Part shown: one piece after another, positions 1-8,418 of the stretch | Numbering within the stretch: the first letter of the stretch is position 1 | How the letters are laid out: each line of letters starts with the position of its first letter | Assembly (NCBI GenBank): GCA_044450785.1 | Contig: JBIOJM010000040.1 | Location: forward strand, 1-44,999 | DNA length: 44,999 nucleotides | Reading direction: 5' to 3' | Source of the DNA: JBIOJM01 sp044450785 | GTDB lineage: Bacteria > Planctomycetota > Planctomycetia > Isosphaerales > Isosphaeraceae | Translations under genes and position numbers: made by a program | Notes under the pieces: generated by a model | What the model saw: the letters and a program-made list of their open reading frames with translations, nothing else | Database searches by the model: none | What the model was told of the DNA's origin: nothing

Positions 1-67
1 GGGAAAAAAACCGATCTCGCCGCCCAAACCCGGCGGCCGCGAGGACGAAGAGGCTTGAATCTGCGGC

Positions 68-841
68 CTACCGCTGCACTCGAGCCTGAGCCCGGATCTG
101 GTCGCGAATCCTGGCCGCCTGCTCGTAGTCCTCCTGGGCGACGGCCTCGTCGAGCTGTTCTCGCAAGGTCTTTTCGACTGCGAACTTCTTGCGGATCTCT
201 TGCTCGAAACTGCGGAGCTGGTCAACCAGCGCGGGATTGGGCGAGTCGGCCGGGTCGTGCTCTTCCCACCAGGAGCGATGGTGGGCAGTCAAGCGATCGA
301 TCCCGTCGCGCACGGCATCGATGGCCTCTTCCGGCTGATGCCGCTCGATCGCCAGCGCGATCACGGCCTCGGCCCGGTGAAACAAGACGATCCCGCGGAA
401 CTGCTCGTGCGACGCGATGTAATCGTCCTCGCTCACGTGCCGGCGGATAAAATCCATCAAGGCGAGGGTGTGGTCGGCGTCTTGGATGGCCTTATCGTGT
501 CGCCCGAGAGCCAGCCAGGCGACGCGGCGATGGTGGAACTGGATGAACTCGCGGTCGGCCTCGGCGCACTGGTGCGCCGACATCGACCACGGCGGCGACT
601 TGCCCCCGGGCGCCTGCCCCCGGCTCGCCGCGCTATGGCGCAAGTAGTCGAGATAGGTTACAAACCCATGCGGGCGCAAGCCATCCGGTCGTCCGACGAT
701 CTCGAGCTGAAGCACCCCCAGCTCGATCCGCACCTGCAAGACCTTCCGTCCGTCGCGCGCCCGGACCTCCCGCGCCAGGACCTCGGCGGGCTCGGGATCA
801 TACGGCCAACCCTGGATCACGTCATCCAAGTCCCGTCGCAT
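68..841 (-). CDS. UvrB/UvrC-motif protein of unknown role
   Basis: A 257-residue soluble protein with no signal peptide or membrane segment. Its last ~35 residues (LREQLDEAVAQEDYEQAARI and following) match the UvrB/UvrC motif, a helical hairpin that mediates protein contacts in UvrB, UvrC, Clp adaptors and McsA. The central ~150 residues are helical and rich in His, Trp and Glu, with a TPR-like look (LGRHDKAIQDADHTLALMDF), so a tetratricopeptide-like scaffold is plausible. There is no nuclease or helicase domain, so it is not UvrB or UvrC. I chose ATG 841 because GGGAG lies about 8 nt upstream; a GTG directly before it (844) is the alternative. It stands alone, with a long upstream gap. The motif call is good; the function is unknown. 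Confidence 0.8.
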   Translation of the reverse strand: MRRDLDDVIQGWPYDPEPAEVLAREVRARDGRKVLQVRIELGVLQLEIVGRPDGLRPHGFVTYLDYLRHSAASRGQAPGGKSPPWSMSAHQCAEADREFIQFHHRRVAWLALGRHDKAIQDADHTLALMDFIRRHVSEDDYIASHEQFRGIVLFHRAEAVIALAIERHQPEEAIDAVRDGIDRLTAHHRSWWEEHDPADSPNPALVDQLRSFEQEIRKKFAVEKTLREQLDEAVAQEDYEQAARIRDQIRAQARVQR

Positions 842-844
842 CAC

Positions 845-1410
845 TGGCTCCCGACCCGTTGAAGCATAGAGACACCCTGATCGCCTGCCATCGGCAAGGG
901 GGCAAGCATGAGAAGTGACTTCTCGTCCCGGTTCCGATCACTCCGCCTGAAGCACCGCCTGGCACACCATTTTTAATTATAGCATTTCGCCCCCGGCGAA
1001 ACCCACTGGAGAGAGAGCGGAACTCCCGAAAAAAGTCCCTCGACGTTCGCTTCCGTCAACAATCAACACCCCTGGCCGGCGCCCAGGCAACCCAGACCGC
1101 GCTGTTCGTGGCCGGTCTTGACGCAGAGATCGCGCCGACTTGCCGTTGCCCGAGGGTGTCGCCTCCCCCCAATATGATCCGCGGATCGCTCACAGAAGTT
1201 GCATAAACTCCCATGGATTAATGGTGAACGTGCGCCATGCACTCCGGCAAGAAGGGGAGGGAGACGTCCGGGTGTGTCTTCCCTTCTCGGGCGGCCCTGG
1301 TTTGGGACTTGCAACCGGCACGATTCTTCAACTGAGCTCAATCGCGCGGGGTCTTGCAAACCGACCAACCCTTTGTCATGATGGGATTTCCTTCCTCGGC
1401 GACATTTCCG
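845..1410. other. Intergenic stretch between UvrB-motif gene and tRNA
   Basis: About 565 bp with no convincing gene; the short ORFs here have no recognisable composition or start signals. Two sites stand out. A perfect TATAAT on the minus strand at 981..976 could be the -10 of the UvrB-motif gene, although the hexamer 17 bp upstream is a poor -35. GAGAAGTGACTTCTC at 910-924 is a 6-bp stem with a 3-nt loop inside the putative leader of the same gene. Neither is proven. Confidence 0.4.
1354..1382 (+). promoter_or_regulatory. Possible tRNA-Lys promoter
   Basis: TTGCAA at 1354-1359 and CATGAT at 1377-1382 are separated by 17 bp. Each matches about 4 of 6 consensus positions of a housekeeping-sigma promoter, and the predicted start lies about 20 nt before the tRNA. 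It is suggestive only because of its placement. Confidence 0.35.
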
Positions 1411-1483
<73 letters not shown>

Positions 1484-1547
1484 TTTCCGACTGAGGGCGT
1501 CTCAAGTTAGTACCACACTTTCCCGCGCTTCCGAAGCGATGCCATGA

Positions 1548-1919
1548 TCAATCCTCCAAGTCCAAGACGAGTCGCTTGCCGATCCCCCGGGCATAGCGTG
1601 CCAAGGTGTTGAGAGTCGGGTTGGGATACCACCCGTTTTCGAGACGACTCAATGACGCCTTGTCGATTCCCGATCGCTCGGCGACGTCGCCAAGGCTCAA
1701 GCCGGCCTGTTCCCGCCGTTGCCGCAAGCTGCCGATGAATCGAGCGGTCGCGAAAGCGTCTTCCGGATCGGTTGGAACGTCCGTCGTGGCGATCTTCCCT
1801 TGCTCGCGCCGTTCGCGTTCGAGGGCATCGCGAATGGATTTTTCTTCAGCCCGGAAGTCAGCTTGCTTGACTCGCGCGGCGCTTTGTTCGGGCGTCGCGG
1901 CGTCGGTCTTGGTGGGCAT
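1548..1919 (-). CDS. Xre-family HTH protein, probable antitoxin
   Basis: A 123-residue protein. The C-terminal half (about residues 60-115) is a classic lambda-repressor-like helix-turn-helix: LRQRREQAGLSLGDVAERSG followed by the recognition segment IDKASLSRLENG. The N-terminal half is charged and rich in Glu/Arg, as in antitoxins whose flexible end wraps the toxin. ATG 1919 is preferred over an upstream in-frame TTG because GAGGAGG sits about 8 nt before it. That Shine-Dalgarno lies at the very end of the upstream gene (stop 1932), so the two are co-transcribed and probably translationally coupled. Role inferred: DNA-binding antitoxin and autorepressor of the pair. The order toxin-then-antitoxin is like HigBA. 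Confidence 0.8.
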   Translation of the reverse strand: MPTKTDAATPEQSAARVKQADFRAEEKSIRDALERERREQGKIATTDVPTDPEDAFATARFIGSLRQRREQAGLSLGDVAERSGIDKASLSRLENGWYPNPTLNTLARYARGIGKRLVLDLED

Positions 1920-1931
1920 GTTCAAGCCTCC

Positions 1932-2201
1932 TCAATCTTCAAGGGGATAGGCGGTTACAGGACGGATCAAGACATAATCCGGATCAGGAACGATCGTGAA
2001 CACCACGGCCAGTCGACGCCCCGTGGACGTCGTCCCGCGGATGAACGGAAGCTCAGAACTCCGGCTCGCCGTCCACGGTCCTTGATGTCCAGCGATCACG
2101 TCCTCAACCTCCTCGGCCGTGACCAGTCCCGTGGCGACGATGTGCCGGTGGTTCCCGTCCGGATCATCGGCGTCGTCCCAAATGATCAGATCGTAGTACA
2201 T
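1932..2201 (-). CDS. Small BrnT/DUF4258-like putative toxin
   Basis: An 89-residue protein immediately upstream of the Xre gene. It opens with MYYDLIIWDD and closes with VVFTIVPDPDYVLIRPVTAY. That pattern, an N-terminal W-D-x strand, a central variable region and a C-terminal beta strand reading out an Arg-rich signature, resembles BrnT/DUF4258 RelE-fold toxins. No single catalytic residue can be assigned with certainty. A GTG at 2216 gives a five-residue longer start; the ATG is chosen because the fold begins there. Position next to an HTH gene supports a two-gene TA module. The toxin assignment is inference from fold pattern and context. Confidence 0.6.
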   Translation of the reverse strand: MYYDLIIWDDADDPDGNHRHIVATGLVTAEEVEDVIAGHQGPWTASRSSELPFIRGTTSTGRRLAVVFTIVPDPDYVLIRPVTAYPLED

Positions 2202-2250
2202 CCGCCACGCCCTCACCGCAGTTGTGTGTCGGTTGAGAAATCTTACAACC

Positions 2251-2966
2251 TTATCGTCGCATCGTCAAGCGTAATCCCGCCGCGCGCTTGGATTCCTCCC
2301 AGCTCAGACACCCGTCGAATTGCATGATCGCGGCGCGTTCCTCGGGGTCATCGGCGGCGGCAAGCATGCGGCCTCGGGCGGGCGGGTCGATGATGACGCC
2401 GGGGGTCGGGTCGCCGATGCCGGGTCCCCATCGTAGGGCAGCAAGTTCCTCCCAACTTCGGAGCGGTGGGCGTTCGATCCCCCCGAGGCGGTCAGTCCAC
2501 CAGCGGCGTAGGTTGATGCCATCAACAGCGGCCTCGGTCCAATCCTTGAAGGGGTCGGGCGGCCTGACTCGGATCGCGCGGGCGGGCCATTCCGAGGCGA
2601 AGCGGTCGCCGGCTTCATCGGCGTCGGTCGCCACATACCACGGGGCGGCGGCCAGCATCCTCCCGAGGATGGCGGCCTCGGGTCGGGCTGATGCCGATCC
2701 CAGCGTCACGACGGCGGCCAGGTCCCCGAGGGCTTGGGCCAGCAGGCAGCAAGCTCCCACTCGCAAACGACCAGCGGCTTGCCGATGCGAACGACCGAGG
2801 GGGCAGGAAAGAGCGTCGGGCGGTCGCGGAACGCTTCGGCGTATTTCGGCTTCCTCCCCTCGGGCTGGCGGATCTTGACCATCGCCAGGCGGTCGCGATC
2901 GAGCCAGGGGATGACGATGCCGGATGCGCGCCAGAGGCGGTCCCCGTCTCGGGTCGGAATCCATTA
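2251..2966 (-). pseudogene. Broken TOPRIM / primase-like gene
   Basis: Two reading frames carry pieces of one protein. The upstream part (about 2963-2745) reads GIVIPWLDRDRLAMVKIRQP ... PLVVCEWEL, the N-terminal strand and Glu of a TOPRIM domain. The downstream part (about 2757-2251) reads LLAQALGDLAAVVTLGSAS ... ATDADEAGD, with the DxD metal site, then FKDWTEA and a C-terminal tail. The frame changes near 2739-2762, where about four bases seem lost from the expected Glu-Leu-Asp-Ala-Leu stretch. A TAA at 2966-2964 cuts off the normal N-terminus. Similar TOPRIM proteins in planctomycetes belong to mobile-element or phage-like primases; here the gene is clearly decayed. Confidence 0.7.
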
Positions 2967-3153
2967 TACCCGGCAGGGGAAGCGGACCCTGTACCTGGGG
3001 AAGTGGATCTTATCTGGGTTGGAGAGTCAGGCCGGTCCCCATCCCGCGGCCCCGACAAGCAAGGGACTTCCGCCGCTGTCGCGAGAGGATACACTGGCTG
3101 CGCGAGAACTTGACCTGGGACGAAGAGGACTATCACCGAACGGCTGGACAGCG

Positions 3154-3738
3154 ATGCAGCATCCCGAGTCGGACCGGCTCCGCCGCGCTCTGGAGCGCTG
3201 TGCCTCGCGGGCCGTCCGCTGGTCCGGAGTGGTCTATCGGTCTGCGTCACCCCATTACGCGAACAAGGACGATCTTCTGACCGGCGTCGGCAGCAAGACC
3301 GCCGGTGCTCGCTGGAACCCTCCGAAGAGTTTCCCGACCGTCTACTCGAGCCTCGACCCGCATACCGCACTCGACGAAGTCCTGGCTCACTTCCGGTATT
3401 TCAAGTTACCGATCGAGTCCGCGATGCCGCGGGTCATGGTTTCGGTCAGCGTGCGCCTCGGGACAGTACTTGACCTCACCGACTGGAAGACTCGCTCCGC
3501 CCTCCAAGTCTCCGAGCGCCGGATGCTGGATGAGCCATGGCGGGAAGAGCAGAACGCGAATCGGGAGGCGCTCATCCAGGCCTTGGGGCGCCTCGGCCAC
3601 GAGCTTGGCTGGGAGGGGCTCCTCGTCCCGTCGGCTGCAAGGAGAGGAGGGATGAACCTCATCGTCTTCCCCGCGAATCTATCCCGGCGGAGCTTCCTGG
3701 AGATCATCAACGTGGGTCACCTGCCGCGCCGAGAATAG
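3154..3738 (+). CDS. RES-domain toxin (NAD+-consuming)
   Basis: A 194-residue protein matching the RES family, whose studied members are toxins that degrade NAD+. Visible hallmarks are the Arg early in the domain (VYRSASPHYAN), GARWNPPKSFPTVYSSLDP, the helix ALDEVLAHFRYF, and a late segment ending in GGMNLIVFPANL. Conserved Arg, Tyr and Ser positions appear intact, and length is typical. ATG 3154 is preferred because the family starts about there; the much longer open frame upstream crosses the remains of the TOPRIM gene. Its partner antitoxin lies downstream instead of upstream, the reverse of the usual Xre-RES order. Apparently intact. Confidence 0.85.
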   Translation: MQHPESDRLRRALERCASRAVRWSGVVYRSASPHYANKDDLLTGVGSKTAGARWNPPKSFPTVYSSLDPHTALDEVLAHFRYFKLPIESAMPRVMVSVSVRLGTVLDLTDWKTRSALQVSERRMLDEPWREEQNANREALIQALGRLGHELGWEGLLVPSAARRGGMNLIVFPANLSRRSFLEIINVGHLPRRE

Positions 3739-3749
3739 GCGTGATGCAA

Positions 3750-3763
3750 ATCTGCATGCAGAT
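3750..3763. promoter_or_regulatory. Perfect 14-bp palindrome, likely operator
   Basis: ATCTGCATGCAGAT reads identically on both strands and ends 2 bp before the -35 box of the promoter for the Xre-type antitoxin. Placement suits autoregulation by that antitoxin. It has no loop, so it is a protein site and not a terminator. Confidence 0.6.
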
Positions 3764-3765
3764 CT

Positions 3766-3794
3766 TTGACTTGGCCGCCCTTCCTTGGCATAAT
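3766..3794 (+). promoter_or_regulatory. Strong housekeeping promoter for the antitoxin
   Basis: TTGACT at 3766-3771 and CATAAT at 3789-3794 with an optimal 17-bp spacer; each box matches 5 of 6 consensus bases. The predicted start leaves a leader of roughly 12 nt before ATG 3813. It lies between the RES gene and its antitoxin, so the antitoxin can be made without the toxin. Confidence 0.7.
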
Positions 3795-3812
3795 GGGAGT
3801 CGGGAGGTCCGT

Positions 3813-4202
3813 ATGGCGACAAAGAAGAAGTTGGCTGCGAAGAAGGTGAACGCGAGGGGCGCCGCGCTTCGCCCCGCCCAGCCGCTGTCGGTCGGGACGG
3901 TCCGGGGCCGGCTCGGCCTTAGCCGCAAGATGTTCTCTCGCCTTGCCGGGTTCTCCGAGCGGGCCATCGCCGACTGGGAGGGCGGGAAGCCGGTGAGCGA
4001 GTCTGGGCTCAGACGCGTCAGAGAACTCGACCGATTCCGCGACAGGCTCTCGGAGGTCGTGGCGGCGGATGCCATGCCGCGTTGGCTCGATACCCCGAAT
4101 GCGGCCTTCGACGGCCTCAAGCCGCTCGAAATCATCGAGCGGGGCGAGATCGACCGCCTCTGGAACATGATCTTCTACTTGGAGTCTGGCGTCGCGAGCT
4201 AG
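3813..4202 (+). CDS. Xre/MbcA/ParS-family antitoxin of the RES pair
   Basis: A 129-residue protein in two parts. Residues ~30-80 form an Xre-like helix-turn-helix (LGLSRKMFSRLAGFSERAIA then DWEGGK). Residues ~95-129 (WLDTPNAAFDGLKPLEIIER and GEIDRLWNMI) match the C-terminal toxin-binding domain of MbcA/ParS/Xre antitoxins, where the last helix blocks the RES active site. The N-terminus is Lys/Ala-rich. It starts 75 nt after the RES stop, behind its own sigma-70-like promoter and a palindromic operator. Expected role: neutralises the RES toxin and represses its own promoter. It follows its toxin rather than preceding it. Confidence 0.85.
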   Translation: MATKKKLAAKKVNARGAALRPAQPLSVGTVRGRLGLSRKMFSRLAGFSERAIADWEGGKPVSESGLRRVRELDRFRDRLSEVVAADAMPRWLDTPNAAFDGLKPLEIIERGEIDRLWNMIFYLESGVAS

Positions 4203-4618
4203 ATTCGGTTTCGCAGTTCGTGAGCGTACTGATGCAGGACGACGTCTGCGACACGAACGTCTGGTACGAGTTGGGCAAAGGGACGAAGGGCGCGGCGAAA
4301 CTCAAGCAGGGCGGCAATCGGCTCTTCGCAACTGGCATCAGCGCGATCGAAATCTCGACAAAAATGACTGAGAAGGATTTCTCGGTGCGCAAGGCCACAG
4401 CGCAGGCGGTCCTGGATCATGCGGACCACTATTTGAAGGACCCCGATTACCACTTCGCCGAGATCTGGGGCCTGAACGTTTCGCCGCTGAAGCTCGACTG
4501 GAAGGACGTCTTCCAGACGATCGATGTCCTTACCACGTTTCCTCAGTCGTTTCAGGTCGCGTTCAAACGACTTGGTCGTAACGAGAGCCCGAGGCGTCAG
4601 TCCGCCGTCGGTGGCCAT
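4199..4618 (-). pseudogene. YafQ-type toxin, only the N-terminus remains
   Basis: Only about the first 35 codons (4618 to ~4515) look like YafQ/RelE-family mRNA interferase: ALVTTKSFERDLKRLRKRGK followed by DIDRLEDVL. The open frame then continues antisense through the PIN remnant to 4199, and none of the expected C-terminal strands with catalytic His/Asp/Phe appear. Its ATG lies four bases after the stop of the DinJ-like antitoxin, the normal arrangement of a dinJ-yafQ operon. So the toxin has lost its 3' part by a recombination that also truncated the facing PIN gene. Almost certainly non-functional as a nuclease. Confidence 0.6.
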
Positions 4619-4690
4619 GTCGTCACATCCCCAGCTTCTTGGCCAGTTGCTTGGCGTCCTTGTAACGATTCAGCCCGCGCCTTCGGATGA
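4220..4690 (+). pseudogene. Truncated PIN-domain ribonuclease running into antisense DNA
   Basis: The first ~100 residues look like a PIN (VapC-type) RNase: VCDTNVWYELG holds the first Asp and Asn of the active site, and ATGISAIEISTKM holds the Glu. The homology-like part stops near 4530, just before the remaining acidic residues are expected. After that the frame reads the complement of the YafQ/DinJ genes up to a chance stop at 4690. Possible starts are GTG 4220 or ATG 4232; no clear ribosome-binding site is seen. It lies 18 nt after the Xre antitoxin. Missing its C-terminal acidic cluster, it should be inactive. The end coordinate is only where the open frame ends. Confidence 0.55.
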
Positions 4691-4883
4691 CGTCTTCCAT
4701 CGCGCGATGAGTCTCGGCGTTGGGAGTGACCACCTCGAAAGGCAATCCTTTACGCAGCACCACCTGCTTATAAAACATCCGGATAGCGTCACTGGGGTTC
4801 ATACCGAGACTGTTGAGAATGCCTTCGGCTTCGGCCTTCAACTTGGGCTCGACGCGCGCTCGGATCGTGTCGGTCTTTGCCAT
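4623..4883 (-). CDS. dinJ: RelB/DinJ-family antitoxin
   Basis: An 86-residue protein with the ribbon-helix-helix start typical of DinJ (MAKTDTIRARVEPKLKAEAE) followed by ILNSLGMNPSDAIRMFYKQV, the second helix of the DNA-binding fold, and a flexible toxin-binding tail. ATG 4883 has GGAGG about 7 nt upstream. It normally pairs with a YafQ interferase; here the toxin gene begins 4 nt after its stop but is truncated. The antitoxin looks intact, so it may persist as an orphan repressor or may neutralise related toxins elsewhere. Confidence 0.85.
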   Translation of the reverse strand: MAKTDTIRARVEPKLKAEAEGILNSLGMNPSDAIRMFYKQVVLRKGLPFEVVTPNAETHRAMEDVIRRRGLNRYKDAKQLAKKLGM

Positions 4884-5005
4884 GGCTTCACCTCCGGGGC
4901 GATTGTACCTCATCCGGGGTGCGCTCATAAGACAACCACACAGGGGCAATCTCGCGACTGCTTGCCTGCGTCTTGGCACCCACCGGTCCATAGGGCGCAC
5001 ATCTT

Positions 5006-5971
5006 TCAATGAATATGAGAGCCTGCTGGTAAGTCGCGATACAACCGAGCCAGCTCGACCATGAGCTTCTCCAGTTGCTCGTAGTACTCATCCTCCTTGA
5101 GCTTGCCCTTCTGATCCCGCAAGGCGGCGACGGATAATTCCAGTTGATTGCGCCGCTGGCGCAACTCCACCGGCATGTCCCGTTCGCGATCGCTGGGGAT
5201 CAAGTGAAGCTGATGAGCACGGAGACCATCGAGCTGCGCCCCGTCCTTGGCACGCTGCGTTGCACGGACGCCGCGAAACCAGTTCGCGGGCGTTCCCAGC
5301 CGGTCTCCATTATCGTCCAGCAGCGCGTGCTCGGTGGCTAACTGGGAGTGCGTGCGATAATACTCATCGACCCCTCTGCTGGCGGTCAGGAACGCCTCCA
5401 GGAGAGAGACCTGGCCGTCCTTGTCGAGGTCCGCTCGCTGGTCGGTGATCGCCTCGGCGAGGTACTGGCCGAATCGGGCAAAATTGATCTCGTGCCCGCT
5501 CTTGGTCGCCGTGACGACGATGCGGTTGTCACCCGATAGACGATTGATGAATGGGCCGCTGGCCGAGGTGCAGTCAAGTACCACGACCTGCCTCTTGAGC
5601 GGGGCCAACCAGTCCGAGAATTCCAGGTCCGTGACGTCGGGCCCGCGCAGGTTGAACTTGGCCTCGCGCCCGTCATAGGTCCCGTGCCCGATCAAGACGA
5701 TCCAGAGCGGTTCCCGGCTGGCGGCCGACTTCGAAGCAAGCATCGAGCGTAATCGCTCGCGGTCGCTGACGCCGGACTCCGCGGTCGAGCCGATGCGGAT
5801 CGATTCGGCAGCGGCCTTGAGGGCAGCGGCCTGCCACAGGTCGGCCCACCGCTCGAGCTCAGCCTTGTACTCCGGCGCACCCGGAGCGCCGACCACGATG
5901 AGCACGCACGGCCGATCCTCGGTCTTGGCTGCCGTCAGGCACAGGCAAATCGCGAGCAGAGCCTTCATCAT
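5006..5971 (-). CDS. Secreted caspase-like (clan CD) cysteine protease
   Basis: A 321-residue protein with a short N-terminal hydrophobic signal (MMKALLAICLCLTAA). It shows the clan CD catalytic pair: His in LWIVLIGHGTYDG (about residue 125) and Cys in VVVLDCTSASGPF (about residue 158), each at the end of a hydrophobic strand. RIVVTATKSGHEINFARFG and FGQYLAEAI fit the caspase/legumain core. DLDKDGQVSLLEAF resembles an EF-hand calcium loop. The last ~80 residues form a charged coiled coil. It is the last gene of the MoxR operon, 83 nt after its neighbour, which suggests co-transcription. Substrate unknown; processing of operon partners is a guess. Confidence 0.75.
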   Translation of the reverse strand: MMKALLAICLCLTAAKTEDRPCVLIVVGAPGAPEYKAELERWADLWQAAALKAAAESIRIGSTAESGVSDRERLRSMLASKSAASREPLWIVLIGHGTYDGREAKFNLRGPDVTDLEFSDWLAPLKRQVVVLDCTSASGPFINRLSGDNRIVVTATKSGHEINFARFGQYLAEAITDQRADLDKDGQVSLLEAFLTASRGVDEYYRTHSQLATEHALLDDNGDRLGTPANWFRGVRATQRAKDGAQLDGLRAHQLHLIPSDRERDMPVELRQRRNQLELSVAALRDQKGKLKEDEYYEQLEKLMVELARLYRDLPAGSHIH

Positions 5972-6054
5972 TTCGATCCACGCATTCGCTGCTACCGATA
6001 TTCTTGGTCATTCGGTCCGGACGTCACGAACCAGATCGGATCGCCCCAATCGGG

Positions 6055-8418
6055 TCATGCCAGTCCGTTGACGCGCCGCAGGCCCCATTCGGCCAGGAGG
6101 CAGGCGATGGCGACCAGGAAATAGAGGGGTTGATGCCACAACGGCGAGGTCCACGGCTCGGTGATCGGCGCGTCTCGCGATCTTAGACTGGCGACGAACG
6201 AGGCCAGGTGTTCGCCGTCGACGACCTCGCCGCGGGTTCGGGACGCCAACTTCTTGAGGAATGCGCGGTCGGGCTCCAGACGGGCGAACTCATCGGCCGC
6301 GGGCTGGGCGGCCCAGCCCGCTTCTCGCTCACCGACCGTGCTGCCGTCCGGCGCGGTCGCGGTCGCGATGACTCGATAGGCCCCCGGCTGCTTGCTGACA
6401 TACGTCGCCGCGTACGTGCCGGCTTCACGGCCATCGGGCTCGGCGTCCAGAGTCAGGTTGTCTCCACCCGGTAAGGTGACTCGAAGAGCGACTTTCGCAT
6501 TGTCGAGCGGCCGATACTCGGCGTCGCGCACCCGGACGGTAAGACCGAGGGCGGGCGTCGACGACTCGGCATTGGGACGCACGGAGATCTCCACTCGATT
6601 CGGCACGTCGCCGACGAGCCAGCGGACGGTTTGGCGCCACGATTTATCGAGATCGCTCTCGGCGGGATTCTCGCGCAGCATGCCCCAGCGCCAGAGGTCG
6701 CCGATCAGCAGCGCCGCGACGTGCCCCTTGCCAAACGACTGCGCCACGAGCGCCGGCACAGTCGCGCCGGTCGAGTCGCTCGCCTCGGCAAGGATCACGG
6801 CCCCCGGCTTGATGTCGCGGACTCGACTGAGCGTATCGAAGGAAGGCATCGCGGTCAGCCGCTGGCGCTCTTCGTCCTCCGTCTTCCTCATGCGGACCCA
6901 CGGTTGCAGCCTGCCTTCGCGGGTGAGATTCATCCGATACTTTTGCTCCTCTTCCACCGCGACCGCCGGAGGCCGATTGAGATAGACCGGCAATAGCTCG
7001 CCGATCGGGGTGTGGTCGTACTTGCCGTCGGCGAATGAATCGGGGCCGCCGAGCATCAGCAGGCCGCCGCCTCGCTGGCTCACAAAGTTCCGCAGCAGTG
7101 CCTGCTGGTCCGCCGTGAAGAATCCGGCCTCGATGTCGTCGAGCACGACCGCGTGGTAACGGTACATCTCGTCGACGGCTTTGGGAAAACCGTCCCTCAG
7201 CTCTCCCTCGCCGACCGGTCCCAGCCGGATCAAGACCGGTTGGTCGTGCCGCTCGGCCGTCTCCGGGTCGGGATGATCAAACCCGTCAAAAAGGGGACTG
7301 GTCGACCGGGCACGTGGATTGCGGAAGTCGAACTTCGGCTGGCGAACCGCGATTCGCACCAGACCGAGGAGCTCAACCTCCTTGTCCTCGTCGAGCGCGC
7401 GGCGCAGGAACTTGAACTCCCAGTTGGGACGCCCGCTCACGTACAGCACCCGGTAGGGCCCACTCCCCTGATCGATGACGACGAGCCGGCTGTTGTTGGC
7501 GAGGGTCTGCTCATCCGACGGCATGTCGTCGCCCGTTCGTTCGCCTTTCTTCTCATCCGAGGCGGCGAACGCATGGACCCGATAGAAGCTCACGCCTTTC
7601 CGTTCGGGCCGGAACTGGAAGCGAAAGCTCAACGGCTTGCCGTCGCCGGTCGACTGCGTTTCCTGTCGCTCCACCTCCCTGTTGGTCTCGTCGGCGACAA
7701 CGGCGACGATCGGCTCCCCCTTGAAACCGACCGCGGAGACGTCGGCGCGGATCACGACGGGAGCTGATTCGAAGTTGGTCTGAGTGACCGAAATCTGGTT
7801 GACGCCGACGTCCTTGGCAACACCCCGCGACGGCGGCACCACGGGATAAATCGGCGGCAACTGGGTCCAGTCGACATCACCCGGATCCGTCCTGTTACCG
7901 TCGGTGAAGAGCAACACGCCGGCAAGCGGCAGGCCGCGAAACCGCTTCGAGAGCGCCGAGAGTGAAGTCGTGAGCGATGTACCCACACCGTCGAACGTCA
8001 GGGCCTCGAATCCATCGACGGCACGGAGGTGTGAGTCGAAGATGTAGCTGCGAACGTCAAAATCTTGACCCAGGCGTGTTTTCCAATCCGACTCCCGGCC
8101 GAGCCGATCGCGCACCCAGTCACCGCGTGTGCGAGTCGTGTCGTCGTCTCGGATCTGCAAGCTCTGGCTGTTGTCGGCCAGGATGACAAAAGCGTTGGCC
8201 CCGCGCCGCGGCCGTGAACCGGTCAGGAGCGGCTCGATCAAGCTGATCGCCAGGGCCGTGAACCCCAGCACTTTCAAGGCAGCGGCGCAGATCCGCACTG
8301 ACCGTTTCGACTCCGCCCGAACGTAGCTCCAGAGGATCGTGGCGGTGGCCAGACCCAGGAGCGCGAACGCCCCGGCCATCCAGTGGGGAGATCCCCAGAT
8401 CAGGGATGGCATCGTCAT
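6055..8418 (-). CDS. Membrane protein with VWA-like and glutamine-amidotransferase-like domains
   Basis: A 787-residue protein. Two N-terminal membrane helices (about residues 12-32 and 43-63) precede a VWA-like domain beginning ILADNSQSLQI and containing GVLLFTDGNRTD. A class I glutamine-amidotransferase-like domain follows around residues 420-500 (AVVLDDIEAGF, RGGGLLMLGGPDSFADG), without an obvious catalytic Cys in the elbow, so probably structural. An Ig-like region and a final helix (PLYFLVAIACLLAEWGL) close the protein. Its start overlaps the previous gene's stop by 4 nt, so it is translationally coupled. In related clusters such proteins work in the cell envelope with a MoxR ATPase; the exact task is unknown. 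Confidence 0.8.
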   Translation of the reverse strand: MTMPSLIWGSPHWMAGAFALLGLATATILWSYVRAESKRSVRICAAALKVLGFTALAISLIEPLLTGSRPRRGANAFVILADNSQSLQIRDDDTTRTRGDWVRDRLGRESDWKTRLGQDFDVRSYIFDSHLRAVDGFEALTFDGVGTSLTTSLSALSKRFRGLPLAGVLLFTDGNRTDPGDVDWTQLPPIYPVVPPSRGVAKDVGVNQISVTQTNFESAPVVIRADVSAVGFKGEPIVAVVADETNREVERQETQSTGDGKPLSFRFQFRPERKGVSFYRVHAFAASDEKKGERTGDDMPSDEQTLANNSRLVVIDQGSGPYRVLYVSGRPNWEFKFLRRALDEDKEVELLGLVRIAVRQPKFDFRNPRARSTSPLFDGFDHPDPETAERHDQPVLIRLGPVGEGELRDGFPKAVDEMYRYHAVVLDDIEAGFFTADQQALLRNFVSQRGGGLLMLGGPDSFADGKYDHTPIGELLPVYLNRPPAVAVEEEQKYRMNLTREGRLQPWVRMRKTEDEERQRLTAMPSFDTLSRVRDIKPGAVILAEASDSTGATVPALVAQSFGKGHVAALLIGDLWRWGMLRENPAESDLDKSWRQTVRWLVGDVPNRVEISVRPNAESSTPALGLTVRVRDAEYRPLDNAKVALRVTLPGGDNLTLDAEPDGREAGTYAATYVSKQPGAYRVIATATAPDGSTVGEREAGWAAQPAADEFARLEPDRAFLKKLASRTRGEVVDGEHLASFVASLRSRDAPITEPWTSPLWHQPLYFLVAIACLLAEWGLRRVNGLA

